A DNA stretch of 64,000 bases, taken from Kiritimatiellia bacterium (lineage in GTDB: Bacteria; Verrucomicrobiota; Kiritimatiellia; RFP12; UBA3636). The position numbers and the translations under genes were made by a program. The stretch covers positions 1-64,000 of the forward strand of contig JAFUOX010000055.1 in assembly GCA_017481725.1 (NCBI GenBank). The letters are read 5' to 3'. The notes beneath the pieces were generated by a model. The model was not told the origin of the DNA. It worked only from the letters and a program-made list of their open reading frames with translations, and did no database searches. This document shows, one piece after another, positions 44,896-53,282 of this stretch (within the stretch, counting starts at the first letter, position 1; every line of letters starts with the position of its first letter).

Positions 44896-46459
44896 TGCAG
44901 AATCATGCGATTATCCTATTTATGCGGATAAGGTTGCTGGTGCAGTTGAGACAGACAAGGTAGATTGTGGTGTATTAGTTTGTACCTCTGGCATAGGTAT
45001 GTCAATTGCAGCAAACCGCTATCCTCATGTACGAGCAGCACTTTGTGCAGATGCAAATCTTGCAAAGATGTCCCGTGAGCATAATGCTGCCAATGTGCTT
45101 GTTCTTTCAAGCACAGCTCCTGCTGCAGAAATTATTGATGCGTGGTTTGAAACACCAGTAGCAAGTGCAGAACGTCATGTTCGCCGTGTAGCAGAGACTG
45201 CAACAGTAGGTAATCGTATTACAGAGGTTTCTTTCCTTAAGGACTATGATCGTGATGTCTATGATTCAATTATGAAGCACGAGGCACAGGAGGCTGCTTG
45301 CGTAAATCTTATCGCTTCTGAAAATTTGACCTCACGTGCAGTTCGTGCTGCTCAGGGCTCTGTGCTAACAAACAAGTATGCAGAGGGCTATCCTGGTAAG
45401 CGCTGGTACAGTGGCTGCAAGTACGTTGATGAGGTTGAGACAATGGCTATTGAGCGCGCAAAGGAGCTATTTGGTGCTGAGGCAGCAAATGTTCAGCCTC
45501 ACTGTGGCTCTTCTGCAAATATGGCAGTTTATTTGGCAGTGCTAAATCCAGGTGATACAATTATGTCAATGAGTTTGGATCAGGGTGGACACCTTTCTCA
45601 TGGTTCTCCTGTAAACTTCTCTGGTAGATTGTACAACATTGTTCCTTACACAGTAAATCCAGAAACAGAGGTTCTTGATTATGATCAGCTTGAGGAGCAG
45701 GCAATGCAGGTTAAGCCAAAGCTAATCGTTGCTGGTGCTAGTGCATATCCTCGCCGCATAGATTTTGCTCGCTGGCGCAAGATTGCTGATGCTTGCGGAG
45801 CAATGCTTCTTGTAGATATGGCTCATATTGCTGGCCTAGTTGCTGGTGGTTCACATGAGAGCCCAGTTCCTTATGCAGAGTTTGTGACAACAACAACTCA
45901 TAAGACACTTCGTGGCCCTCGCAGTGGTCTTGTTCTATGCCGCAAGGAGTTTGAGGCTGCAATTAATAAGGCAGTTTTCCCTGGTATGCAGGGCGGTCCT
46001 CTAATGCAGGTTACAGCAGCAAAGGCTATTTGCTTCAAGGAGGCAATGAGCCAAGAGTTTAAGGATTATGCTCATCAGATTGTTAAGAATTGTAAGACAC
46101 TTGCTGATGTTATCATGAAGCGTGGCTTCCGCCTAGTTTCTGGTGGCACAGATAACCACCTACTTCTAGTTGACGTAGCAGCAGCTGGTTTAACAGGTAA
46201 GGTTGCAGCAGCTGCCCTCGATGAGACTGGTATTATCGTGAATAAGAATACAATTCCATTCGATAAGAACAGCCCATTCGTCACATCTGGTATTCGTATC
46301 GGTACAGCAACAGCTGCAACTCGTGGCATGAAGGAAGCAGATATGGAATTTATCGGCGACAAGATTTGCACCGTTCTTGAGAATATCGACGATGTTGAGC
46401 TACGCACAAAGATTCGTGCTGAGGTTGCTGAGTTCGCATCTAAGTTTATGGTTCCATAA
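44789..46459 (+). CDS. RpiB-GlyA fusion: ribose-5-phosphate isomerase B / serine hydroxymethyltransferase
   Basis: 556 residues from ATG 44789 (GAAAGG upstream; an in-frame TTG at 44771 is unlikely). Residues 1-150 are a complete RpiB: GSDHGG start, [13 protein letters not shown] with the catalytic Cys, [11 protein letters not shown] and an RHVRRV end. Residues about 155-556 are a complete serine hydroxymethyltransferase: [35 protein letters not shown] and the PLP lysine near 372 in [13 protein letters not shown]. The fusion joins pentose-phosphate interconversion with one-carbon supply, both needed for purine synthesis. There is no stop or frame change at the junction. Confidence 0.93.
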   Translation: MKIAVGSDHGGYAQKEAVKKLLEAKGYEVVDFGCYSAESCDYPIYADKVAGAVETDKVDCGVLVCTSGIGMSIAANRYPHVRAALCADANLAKMSREHNAANVLVLSSTAPAAEIIDAWFETPVASAERHVRRVAETATVGNRITEVSFLKDYDRDVYDSIMKHEAQEAACVNLIASENLTSRAVRAAQGSVLTNKYAEGYPGKRWYSGCKYVDEVETMAIERAKELFGAEAANVQPHCGSSANMAVYLAVLNPGDTIMSMSLDQGGHLSHGSPVNFSGRLYNIVPYTVNPETEVLDYDQLEEQAMQVKPKLIVAGASAYPRRIDFARWRKIADACGAMLLVDMAHIAGLVAGGSHESPVPYAEFVTTTTHKTLRGPRSGLVLCRKEFEAAINKAVFPGMQGGPLMQVTAAKAICFKEAMSQEFKDYAHQIVKNCKTLADVIMKRGFRLVSGGTDNHLLLVDVAAAGLTGKVAAAALDETGIIVNKNTIPFDKNSPFVTSGIRIGTATAATRGMKEADMEFIGDKICTVLENIDDVELRTKIRAEVAEFASKFMVP

Positions 46460-46509
46460 TTCTTTCAATTAGGTGCTACTGTTAGGTGTTAAAATTGGAA
46501 TTTGACAAA

Positions 46510-47775
46510 ATGAATATTATTGATACATTAAAAGAACGTGGTCTATTTGATAATTGGACAAACCCAGCAGTCTATGAAGAGCTAAATAAGCCAATGACTG
46601 TTTATTGCGGCTTTGACCCTTCTGCAGATAGCCTCCAGGCAGGAAACTTTGTTGCTATTCAGACACTCTGCCACTTCCAGCGTGCAGGCCATAAGGTTGT
46701 TGCTCTAGTTGGTGGTGCAACAGGTCTAATCGGTGACCCATCTGGCAAGACCTCTGAGCGTAAGCTTCTTTCTGAAGAGATGGTAAATCACAATATCGAG
46801 GGAATTAAGGAAAATCTTTCTCGCTTCCTAGATTTTGGTGATGGTCCAAATCAAGCAATCCTAGTTAATAACTACGATTGGCACAAGAATTTTACTTTTA
46901 TCTCATACTTGCGTGATGTTGGCCGCTACTTCCGCATGGGCACAATGCTTGGAAAGGAGAGCGTAAAGCAGCGCCTTGCTTCTGAGAATGGCATGAGCTT
47001 TACTGAGTTCTGCTATCAGACACTTCAGGGCTATGATTTTATGCATTTATATGATAATTATGGCTGTCGTATTGAGGTAGGTGGTTCAGATCAGTGGGGC
47101 AATATTACTGCTGGTACAGATTTGATTCATCGTCATCGTGATCAAGAGGCTTATGGAGTGACAATTCCTCTAATTACAGATAGCCAAGGCAGAAAGTTCG
47201 GTAAGTCTGAGGGTAATGCGATGTATCTTGATAAGAACAAAACATCAATTTACAGCTTCTACCAGTTCTTTATGCGCTCAGAGGATGCTGATGTAATTCG
47301 CTATTTGAAGGCATTTACATTCTTGCCATTGGATCAGATTGCAGAGCTAGAGGAGCAGGTAAGGATTGCTCCAGAGAAGCGTGAGGCACAGCGTGTGCTT
47401 GCTGCAGATGTTGTCCGCCGCGTACATGGTGAAGAGGGCTTGCGTCAGGCTGTTCAGGCTTCTGAGGTGCTTTTTGGTGGCTCTATTGACGGAATGTCCG
47501 CTGCAGATTTGATACCTATTTTCGCTGATGCACCATCCGCAGAGGTTCCAGCAGCAGAGGTTTTAAATAATCCTCTTTCTAAGCTTGCTGTGGCGTCAGG
47601 TCTTTGCAAGAGCGTTGGCGAGGTTCGTCGCCTAGCAGATGGCGGTGGCTTCTATGTAAACAACAAGCGTGCCAGCGGTCAGGATGTTCTAACAGAGGAT
47701 ATGCTTGTAGATGGTGAGGTGCTTGTTCTTCGTTCTGGTAAGAAAAACTATCGTCTAGTAAAGCTACAAAAATAA
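46510..47775 (+). CDS. tyrS: Tyrosyl-tRNA synthetase
   Basis: 421 residues from ATG 46510, the usual TyrRS length (an upstream in-frame GTG at 46486 is less likely). Class I: the KMSKS loop is KFGKSEGN, the tyrosine-site block is GYDFMHLYDNYGCRIEVGGSDQWGN, and a C-terminal S4 domain (SKLAVASGLCKSVGEVRRLADGG) is present. The HIGH motif reads QAGN (SLQAGNFVAI), so both histidines are replaced. All other signatures are intact, so it is presumably active. Confidence 0.95.
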   Translation: MNIIDTLKERGLFDNWTNPAVYEELNKPMTVYCGFDPSADSLQAGNFVAIQTLCHFQRAGHKVVALVGGATGLIGDPSGKTSERKLLSEEMVNHNIEGIKENLSRFLDFGDGPNQAILVNNYDWHKNFTFISYLRDVGRYFRMGTMLGKESVKQRLASENGMSFTEFCYQTLQGYDFMHLYDNYGCRIEVGGSDQWGNITAGTDLIHRHRDQEAYGVTIPLITDSQGRKFGKSEGNAMYLDKNKTSIYSFYQFFMRSEDADVIRYLKAFTFLPLDQIAELEEQVRIAPEKREAQRVLAADVVRRVHGEEGLRQAVQASEVLFGGSIDGMSAADLIPIFADAPSAEVPAAEVLNNPLSKLAVASGLCKSVGEVRRLADGGGFYVNNKRASGQDVLTEDMLVDGEVLVLRSGKKNYRLVKLQK

Positions 47776-47785
47776 GTAAAATCTG

Positions 47786-47829
47786 TCTTGGGTGATAAAT
47801 TAATTTTTTTATATAATCATCACCCAAGA
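47786..47829 (+). terminator. Hairpin between tyrS and panD
   Basis: TCTTGGGTGAT (47786-47796) pairs perfectly with ATCACCCAAGA (47819-47829) around an AT-rich loop. There is no T run after it, so it may be a weak terminator or a leader structure for panD. Confidence 0.4.
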
Positions 47830-47868
47830 AATTGGCTTGAATATATATCATCGTAAAAGGAGAGAGCA

Positions 47869-48231
47869 ATGCTATCATTCTTTTTGAAAGCAAAATTACA
47901 TCATCTAACAGTGACCGCTGCTGAATTACATTATCAGGGCAGCATGACACTTGATGTAGATTTTATGGAGGCAGTTGGTCTTCAACCATTTGAAAAGATA
48001 CTTGTTGCTAATGTTGAAAATGGTGAGCGTTTTGAAACATATGCTATTCCAGGTGAACGTGGTTCAAAGGTTTGCTGCTTAAATGGTGCAACTGCACATA
48101 AAGGAAAACCTGGCGATAAAGTTATTGTTTTCTCTTTTTGTATGCTTTCTAATGATGAAATTGCTACTCATAAGCCACGTGTTTTGATTTTCGGCGAAAA
48201 TAATGAGCCTGTTCGCGAAAGCAAAATCTAA
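47869..48231 (+). CDS. panD: Aspartate 1-decarboxylase
   Basis: 120 residues. The self-cleavage site is Gly24-Ser25 in HYQGSMTLD, where Ser25 becomes the pyruvoyl group. Cleavage gives the beta and alpha chains. It makes beta-alanine for pantothenate and CoA. AAGGAGAG precedes the start. panB and panC are not here. Confidence 0.96.
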   Translation: MLSFFLKAKLHHLTVTAAELHYQGSMTLDVDFMEAVGLQPFEKILVANVENGERFETYAIPGERGSKVCCLNGATAHKGKPGDKVIVFSFCMLSNDEIATHKPRVLIFGENNEPVRESKI

Positions 48232-48264
48232 TTTTGTTAAGTGGGGAAAAAAAAGGAGGCGGAT

Positions 48265-48753
48265 ATGCAAGTGCTAGTTGATTCAATAAAGGTCTCTGAC
48301 CGAGTACGTAAGGATTTGGGAAATTTAAATAGCCTTATGGAAAGCTTAAAGACATGTGGTCAGCTTAATCCAATTACAGTAACACGTGATATGTGCCTTG
48401 TTGCTGGATTTCGTCGCTTAGCTGCAGCAAAAGCCCTTGGCTGGAAAATGATTAATGCCAATGTTGTAGATGCTGCAGATGCCGCCCGTATCCTTCAAAT
48501 GGAAATGGAAGAAAATTTCTGCAGAAAGGATTTTACTCCAGAGGAGCTACTTGCAGGCTATAAGCGACTTGAGGAGCTTAGAAACCCAAAGCTTTCAAAG
48601 CGGATTGTTGATGTTTTAAAGAAATTTGCTGGAAAGCTTGCTTTTTGGAAGTGGTTTAAGAAGGATAAAAAAAAGAGTAATCTTCCTTCTACGGCAATTG
48701 ATTTTGTGCCTCAGGCTTCTGAGGATATAGACACATCTGAGCTTGGTATTTAA
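48265..48753 (+). CDS. Stand-alone ParB N-domain-like protein
   Basis: 162 residues from ATG 48265 (AAAGGAGG upstream). A ParB/sulfiredoxin-type nuclease-like domain (about 1-110) has the LMESLKTCGQLNPITVTR and VAGFRRLAAAKALG motifs (the latter the GxRR box). The region after it (about 115-145) is a Lys/Trp/Phe amphipathic stretch (LAFWKWFKKDKKK) that could bind membrane or nucleic acid. There is no ParA neighbour and no helix-turn-helix domain, so a role in partition is doubtful. Confidence 0.75.
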   Translation: MQVLVDSIKVSDRVRKDLGNLNSLMESLKTCGQLNPITVTRDMCLVAGFRRLAAAKALGWKMINANVVDAADAARILQMEMEENFCRKDFTPEELLAGYKRLEELRNPKLSKRIVDVLKKFAGKLAFWKWFKKDKKKSNLPSTAIDFVPQASEDIDTSELGI

Positions 48754-48767
48754 GTCCCTTGTTGCAA

Positions 48768-49517
48768 ATGAATAAGGAAGCTTCTGCACGTACCCGAAGG
48801 CTTATTGGAGAGCAAGCACAGGAGGCTCTTGAGTCCTCTTCTGTGCTAATTGTTGGACTAGGAGGCGTTGGTGCTTTTGCAGCAGAGGCGATTGCTCGTG
48901 CAGGGGTTGGAAAAATCGGACTTCTCGATTTTGATTCTGTTTCTATTTCAAATATAAATCGTCAACTTCTAGCCACACATTCAACAGTTGGCAAGCCAAA
49001 GGTTGAAGTAATGAAGGCTCGTATCCTTGATATCAACCCACAGGCAGAGGTGTGTTGTTATAATCTTAAATATACTGTTGATTCAGCTGATAGCATTCCA
49101 TTGTCTGAGTATAACTATATTGTTGATGCTATTGATACAGTTAAGTGTAAGGTGGAATTGATTGTTCGTGCAAAGCATAGTGGTGTACCAATAATTAGTG
49201 CAATGGGAACAGGTAATAAGCTTGCAGCAGAGCGTTTTGAACTAACAGATTTATTCTCCACGGACAAATGTCATCTTGCACGCATAATGCGTAAGCGTTT
49301 ACGAAAATTTGATATTACATCTCTTCCTGTTGTTTTCTCCAGTGAACATGTGCTTGATCCAATCGAGGAAGATGAAAATGCAGAGATTGGTCGTCATGTA
49401 GATCCAGGAAGTATTTCTTATATGCCAGGCACTGCGGGGCTGTTGATGGCTTCCTATGTTATTCGAGAACTAATAAAGCCATATTTACCTATGCAAGGGG
49501 GTAAGCATGAAGCATAA
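48768..49517 (+). CDS. tcdA: tRNA threonylcarbamoyladenosine dehydratase (TcdA/ThiF-like)
   Basis: 249 residues from ATG 48768 (a TTG at 48759 is in frame). An E1-like Rossmann fold with VLIVGLGGVGAFAAEAIARAG, the DFDSVSISNINRQ adenylation segment and an AMGTG loop. It cyclises t6A37 to ct6A in ANN-decoding tRNAs. It overlaps the next gene by 11 bases. Confidence 0.88.
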   Translation: MNKEASARTRRLIGEQAQEALESSSVLIVGLGGVGAFAAEAIARAGVGKIGLLDFDSVSISNINRQLLATHSTVGKPKVEVMKARILDINPQAEVCCYNLKYTVDSADSIPLSEYNYIVDAIDTVKCKVELIVRAKHSGVPIISAMGTGNKLAAERFELTDLFSTDKCHLARIMRKRLRKFDITSLPVVFSSEHVLDPIEEDENAEIGRHVDPGSISYMPGTAGLLMASYVIRELIKPYLPMQGGKHEA

Positions 49518-50238
49518 AGCAGGGTGGCTAACTTTGTTTTTTGCCGCTATTGCAGCAGCAACTCTCTTTCAAGGCTTTATTTGTCGCTTGGTTTCTGGTG
49601 ATTTTTTTTGTGGTGTTTTATTAATTACAGCTTTGTTTTTACCAAAGCTTTTAGACTGGATATGGCACTTACCTTTAAGACCAATAGATATCTCAATCTC
49701 ATGTGATCCACTAAAACCTAACGCGTCAGAGCTTTGTCAGCATGTTCGCGAGATTTTTCGTCGTGTATATTCTGATGGTGGTAATTATTTGGTGTATATA
49801 GCACCAATGCCTAATACGGGTATGCGTATTGCATTTAATTTAGTGAAGCAACGAATAGAAGCCAAATGTGGTTCTGAATGCTTTGGTTTGGGTGAGAGCA
49901 ATTATCAATTGCCTCCATTTGCCTTTGATGAGAGTCCTGTTGTGTATCGACTCAGTGGGAGAGAAGGGGAACATACGGATGGAGTATATTTGTATTTGTC
50001 TGCTGAGCGAGGAAAACGAATTCAGGTATCTAAGTTAAGAGTTAACAAGCATGCAATAACCATAGCAGATATTTCACTAATAGGAATTGCGGCTTTGTTA
50101 GATGTTTGGCCAATGATTTTATGTGCTATTATTTTGCGAAAATCAAATATTTCAAACGCAACGGGCTACTGGCGTTTTATTTTTTTTATTGTGTCAATAG
50201 CTGTGGTAGTGTGGCAAATGTATTCATTTAACTGGTAG
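49507..50238 (+). CDS. Membrane protein of unknown function
   Basis: 243 residues. Two hydrophobic helices at the start (about 7-28 and 34-55), a soluble middle (about 60-190) and two helices at the end (about 192-215 and 220-240). No family recognised. The start overlaps the end of tcdA, with GGGGG nearby as a ribosome binding site. It is the last backbone-like gene before the REP zone. Confidence 0.65.
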   Translation: MKHKAGWLTLFFAAIAAATLFQGFICRLVSGDFFCGVLLITALFLPKLLDWIWHLPLRPIDISISCDPLKPNASELCQHVREIFRRVYSDGGNYLVYIAPMPNTGMRIAFNLVKQRIEAKCGSECFGLGESNYQLPPFAFDESPVVYRLSGREGEHTDGVYLYLSAERGKRIQVSKLRVNKHAITIADISLIGIAALLDVWPMILCAIILRKSNISNATGYWRFIFFIVSIAVVVWQMYSFNW

Positions 50239-50355
50239 AGGCGAGCACTAAAATACAACATAGTGCGATAAATCATACCATATCATCTATTGTTGTATTA
50301 TAATGTTAATCTAAATTTGAATGAAGCGATTTATGGAGAAGCGACTTAAATAGTA

Positions 50356-50405
50356 TGGAGAAGCGACTTCCAGTCGCTTTAAAGCGGCAGGATGCCGCTT
50401 CTCCA
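50356..50405. repeat. REP-like element, copy 1
   Basis: A 50-base cloverleaf-type palindrome. Outer arms are TGGAGAA and TTCTCCA. Inside are two hairpins, GCGACT-TCC-AGTCGC and GCGGCA-GGA-TGCCGC, joined by TTTAAA. Identical at 49 of 50 bases to 51212-51261. The repeat extends on both sides: to the left it includes an extra half-copy (from about 50330), and to the right CATTTATTATTGAGAATAAA. Confidence 0.9.
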
Positions 50406-50468
50406 CACATTTATTATTGAGAATAAAAAAGAGAGTTGTAATAACCTAATAGAAGTAATTCATTTTAT

Positions 50469-51209
50469 ATGAAAGAAAATCTAAATTTGAATGATGATGC
50501 GATTTATGGAGAAGTGACTTCCAGTCGCTTTGATAATAAGAAAATTAAGCTGCAGAATGCCGCTTCTCCTCGTTATATGTCTGATACTCCTATGGAGCAG
50601 ACTCGTGCAAATCTTCCGCATTGGAGTCAAGGGGAAACATGTATCTTTGTCACATTCAGACTTGCAGATTCGATACCGAAAGAGAATCGGATTCAATGGG
50701 GAGCGGAACGAGACGAATGGATGGACAAACATCCGCAACCGTGGGATGAAAATACGTCAATTGAATATAATGAACGCTTTGGAGGCAAATTAGAACAATG
50801 GCTTGATGATGGGTTTGGTTCTTGTGTATTAAAAGATTCCTGTTGTCGTGAAATTATTGAAAGAGCTCTTAGTTATTTTGACGGACAACGATATATTCTT
50901 TATGCATTTGTTGTTATGCCGAATCATGTTCACGTTTTGTTTGCACCATTGGCACCTCACACAATGTCAACAATTATTCAATCGTGGAAGAGTTTTACGG
51001 CTAGGATTATGAGAAAACGAATTGGAGGGATAGGTCCTTTTTGGCAGAAAGAGTCGTGGGATCGTCTAATACGTAGTGAATCGCATTTCCGATATGTAGC
51101 CAATTACATTCGTAATAATCCAGGAAAAAGTAATATACCTGTTTATGCTTCAGAAACTTGTGCGAAAATATGTAATTGGGATGACAGTATGGAGAAGCAA
51201 CTTAAATAG
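50469..51209 (+). CDS. REP-associated tyrosine transposase (RAYT)
   Basis: 246 residues as an open frame. Y1-transposase/HUH family: the metal-binding HxH is His153 and His155 in MPNHVHVLF, and the catalytic Tyr lies in RYVANYIRNNPGKS near residue 220. RAYTs process single-stranded REP sequences. The first about 36 codons lie on a degenerate REP copy and the last 8 codons (through the stop) are REP sequence too. The working start is therefore uncertain: ATG 50577 (MSDTPMEQT) lies just after the REP copy and is near where homologous sequence should begin. No clear ribosome binding site at either. Confidence 0.85.
   Translation: MKENLNLNDDAIYGEVTSSRFDNKKIKLQNAASPRYMSDTPMEQTRANLPHWSQGETCIFVTFRLADSIPKENRIQWGAERDEWMDKHPQPWDENTSIEYNERFGGKLEQWLDDGFGSCVLKDSCCREIIERALSYFDGQRYILYAFVVMPNHVHVLFAPLAPHTMSTIIQSWKSFTARIMRKRIGGIGPFWQKESWDRLIRSESHFRYVANYIRNNPGKSNIPVYASETCAKICNWDDSMEKQLK
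50507..50569. repeat. Diverged REP-like element within the RAYT gene start
   Basis: Same outer arms (TGGAGAA, TTCTCC) and hairpins (GTGACT-TCC-AGTCGC; GCTGCA-GAA-TGCCGC), with a longer middle. The 30 bases before it (AATCTAAATTTGAATG and onward) also match those before copy 1 (from about 50310). Confidence 0.75.
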
Positions 51210-51510
51210 TATGGAGAAGCGACTTTCAGTCGCTTTAAAGCGGCAGGATGCCGCTTCTCCACACCTTTTCCACCCCTTCATCCAACATTTATTATTGAGA
51301 ATAAAATGTGTGAAAAAATATTGTTGATAAACAAAACAACCCTAATTCTGTCTATAGTTCCCCTGCAAATTGCAAGCTAAATGAGTATAGCAATTTCAAA
51401 TTAATATGCAATTTTTCAAGTTTATTTTGCCTTGATTTGTGGTGTCTGATTTGGTTTAATTTGTGTGTGAGAATTTATTTATGTAATTTGTGATAATATG
51501 GTTATTTATA
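51210..51510. other. Intergenic region between RAYT and GT39-like gene
   Basis: 300 bases. The first 100 are REP-derived. The rest is AT-rich with no gene. TGCAAATTGCAAGCTAAATG at 51364-51383 is the exact reverse complement of 199-218. A promoter for the next gene is expected but no good match was found. Confidence 0.6.
51212..51261. repeat. REP-like element, copy 2
   Basis: 49 of 50 bases identical to 50356-50405, in direct orientation; the one change is in the loop of hairpin 1. A half-copy precedes it and supplies the RAYT stop codon. CATTTATTATTGAGAATAAA follows at about 51286 as after copy 1. Confidence 0.9.
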
Positions 51511-52965
51511 ATGAAAAATTGGTTTTCGAAGAATAAAGATTGTTTTTGGTTGTTGTCGATCGTTGTTGTTTCTGTTGTATTACATTTTTGGGAGTTAGGT
51601 AAGCAGTCGGTATGGATTGATGAAATATTTACGCTTCGTAATATAGAATGCAAATGGTCAGAAGTCTTGCATACATCTATTTCACTTAATAATTCTCCGC
51701 CATTATATTATTATTGCAATAAATTATTTTGCTCAGTATTTGGGTATAGCGAGATAGCGTTGCGTTTTTTGTCGGCATTGTTTGCTACACTAAGTGTTGT
51801 AATGCTTTATTTTTTCACAAAGGAAGTTTTTTCAAAGAAAATAGCCTTATTGTCGGCATTTTTGTTAGCGATAAATCCTTTGGCATTGTGGTTTGCACAT
51901 GAGGCGAGAAACTACACAATGGTTGTATTTCTTTTGTTATTTTCCTTGTTGTTTGCTTTAAAATACTGGAAAACAAAAGAAATAAAGCATTTATTACTTT
52001 TTGCTTTGAGTGCAGTGATGTGTACCATAACATCGGTTCAAGGGATGACTATTTTCCCTTTGTGTATATTATTTTATTTTTATTCTCATAGAGAGAAAAA
52101 AATAGATTATGTATTTTGGGGAGTTTATTCTTTTTTGTTAATAATAGCACTGACTGTTTTTGTAGTGTTGTTTTCTGTGAAAGGGCCACTTCCTCCAGCA
52201 CGAAATTTTACGGGCTTGGAAATATTCTATACATTTTACTGTTATATTTTTGGGTATAGCTTTGGTCCATCAATATCTGAGTTGCAGCTATCCGCTAAGA
52301 ATGCTTTATTTGCAAATAAAGGAGCAATAGTATTAGCTATTTTGTCTTTAGGCACTTTTGTCATATTTTCTGTTAGAAAACTTGATTGGAAGAAGTTACT
52401 CCCCTCTATATTCTTTGTCTCGGTTTTTATAGGTTATGCTATTTGTATAGAGATGTTTACTGAGCATAGCTATAATGTTAGATATGCATTTCCAGGAATC
52501 ATTGGTGTTATTATTGGTGTATCCATATTATTCAACAATGCGTTAGAACGGGAACCGAAGGTTTTTTCGAAAAATGGTCTTATGTTATCAATGGGTTTGT
52601 TTGTGATGTTATCTTTGTTGGCTTGTTATAATTTCTTATGCGATACAAAATATTCCAAAGAGATGGTTCGTGAGGCAGCAAAAGAGATAGTAGAGCAGGA
52701 TGTTGAAGTTCTTTATATAGCACCGCGTTATATGGATAGGGTATTCCTTTATTATTTACAACAATCAGATATAGAGATACTTCCATTAACTTATGAATCT
52801 GATTTTGATCAAATAGATTTTAGTAATAAGAATTTTGCAATAGCCACTACCCGTACCCACCATATTCCATTTTACAAGCAGATGATGGAAAAACTCAAAG
52901 AAGAAGCTTTTTCATCGAACCAACAACGAAAGCTTCAAAATATTTCCATTTTCTATTCCAAATAA
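51511..52965 (+). CDS. GT39/ArnT-like membrane glycosyltransferase
   Basis: 484 residues from ATG 51511 (a GTG at 51490 is also in frame). About ten to twelve membrane helices. After the first helix comes SVWIDEIFTLRN, the Asp-Glu loop typical of dolichyl/undecaprenyl-phosphate-mannose transferases, then YSEIALRFLSALFAT. It uses a lipid-linked sugar to glycosylate a lipid or protein on the outer face of the inner membrane. It is the first gene of the glycan region and is visibly more AT-rich than the backbone genes. Confidence 0.85.
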   Translation: MKNWFSKNKDCFWLLSIVVVSVVLHFWELGKQSVWIDEIFTLRNIECKWSEVLHTSISLNNSPPLYYYCNKLFCSVFGYSEIALRFLSALFATLSVVMLYFFTKEVFSKKIALLSAFLLAINPLALWFAHEARNYTMVVFLLLFSLLFALKYWKTKEIKHLLLFALSAVMCTITSVQGMTIFPLCILFYFYSHREKKIDYVFWGVYSFLLIIALTVFVVLFSVKGPLPPARNFTGLEIFYTFYCYIFGYSFGPSISELQLSAKNALFANKGAIVLAILSLGTFVIFSVRKLDWKKLLPSIFFVSVFIGYAICIEMFTEHSYNVRYAFPGIIGVIIGVSILFNNALEREPKVFSKNGLMLSMGLFVMLSLLACYNFLCDTKYSKEMVREAAKEIVEQDVEVLYIAPRYMDRVFLYYLQQSDIEILPLTYESDFDQIDFSNKNFAIATTRTHHIPFYKQMMEKLKEEAFSSNQQRKLQNISIFYSK

Positions 52966-53061
52966 AATCAATTCAGCGGGTTTGTGATATTCATATTTGA
53001 AATGCTACATCGCCCATAATTTTTAGTTGAATCTCATAAACTAGAACGCCATAGATGCTGC

Positions 53062-53087
53062 TAAATGCACCCAATGAGGTGCATTTA
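53062..53087. repeat. Palindromic element related to 10451-10476
   Basis: TAAATGCACC / GGTGCATTTA, perfect 10-base arms, loop CAATGA. The copy at 10451 has one changed base in the left arm and loop AAAAGA. Confidence 0.6.
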
Positions 53088-53130
53088 TTTTCGAAAACAG
53101 TTGTAAAATAAACAAGAATATCTGTCAATA

Positions 53131-53208
53131 GACAAAGTAAATGCAACTAGCCAGTTCGACAGACTAAATGCAACGCATAACTTCAGAGGTAGTTGCATTT
53201 AGTTTGTC
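53131..53208. repeat. Direct and inverted 17-base repeats
   Basis: GACAAAGTAAATGCAAC (53131-53147), GACAGACTAAATGCAAC (53158-53174) and the inverse GTTGCATTTAGTTTGTC (53192-53208). Units 2 and 3 can form a 17-base stem with one mismatch. Confidence 0.7.
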
Positions 53209-53220
53209 TTTTCACCCACT

Positions 53221-53260
53221 AAATATGAGAACACACGAATATTTGCGTGTTCTCATATTT
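53221..53260. repeat. Long hairpin between convergent genes
   Basis: AAATATGAGAACAC (53221-53234) pairs perfectly with GTGTTCTCATATTT (53247-53260). It could end transcription from both sides, though it lacks a T run. Confidence 0.65.
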
Positions 53261-53282
53261 ATATGCTATAATGTTGCAAAAG

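Larger units (their letters stand above)
52966..53282. other. Palindrome-rich region between convergent genes
   Basis: 317 bases. It contains TAAATGCACC...GGTGCATTTA (53062-53087); two direct copies of GACARASTAAATGCAAC (53131-53147 and 53158-53174) and its inverse (53192-53208); and a 14-base-arm hairpin (53221-53260). None has a T run typical of terminators. No gene was found. Confidence 0.7.

Noticed and set aside
50354-51306. REP array considered as CRISPR
   Set aside because: Only three copies, spaced by a transposase gene, with internal hairpins typical of REP; no regular spacers or cas genes.
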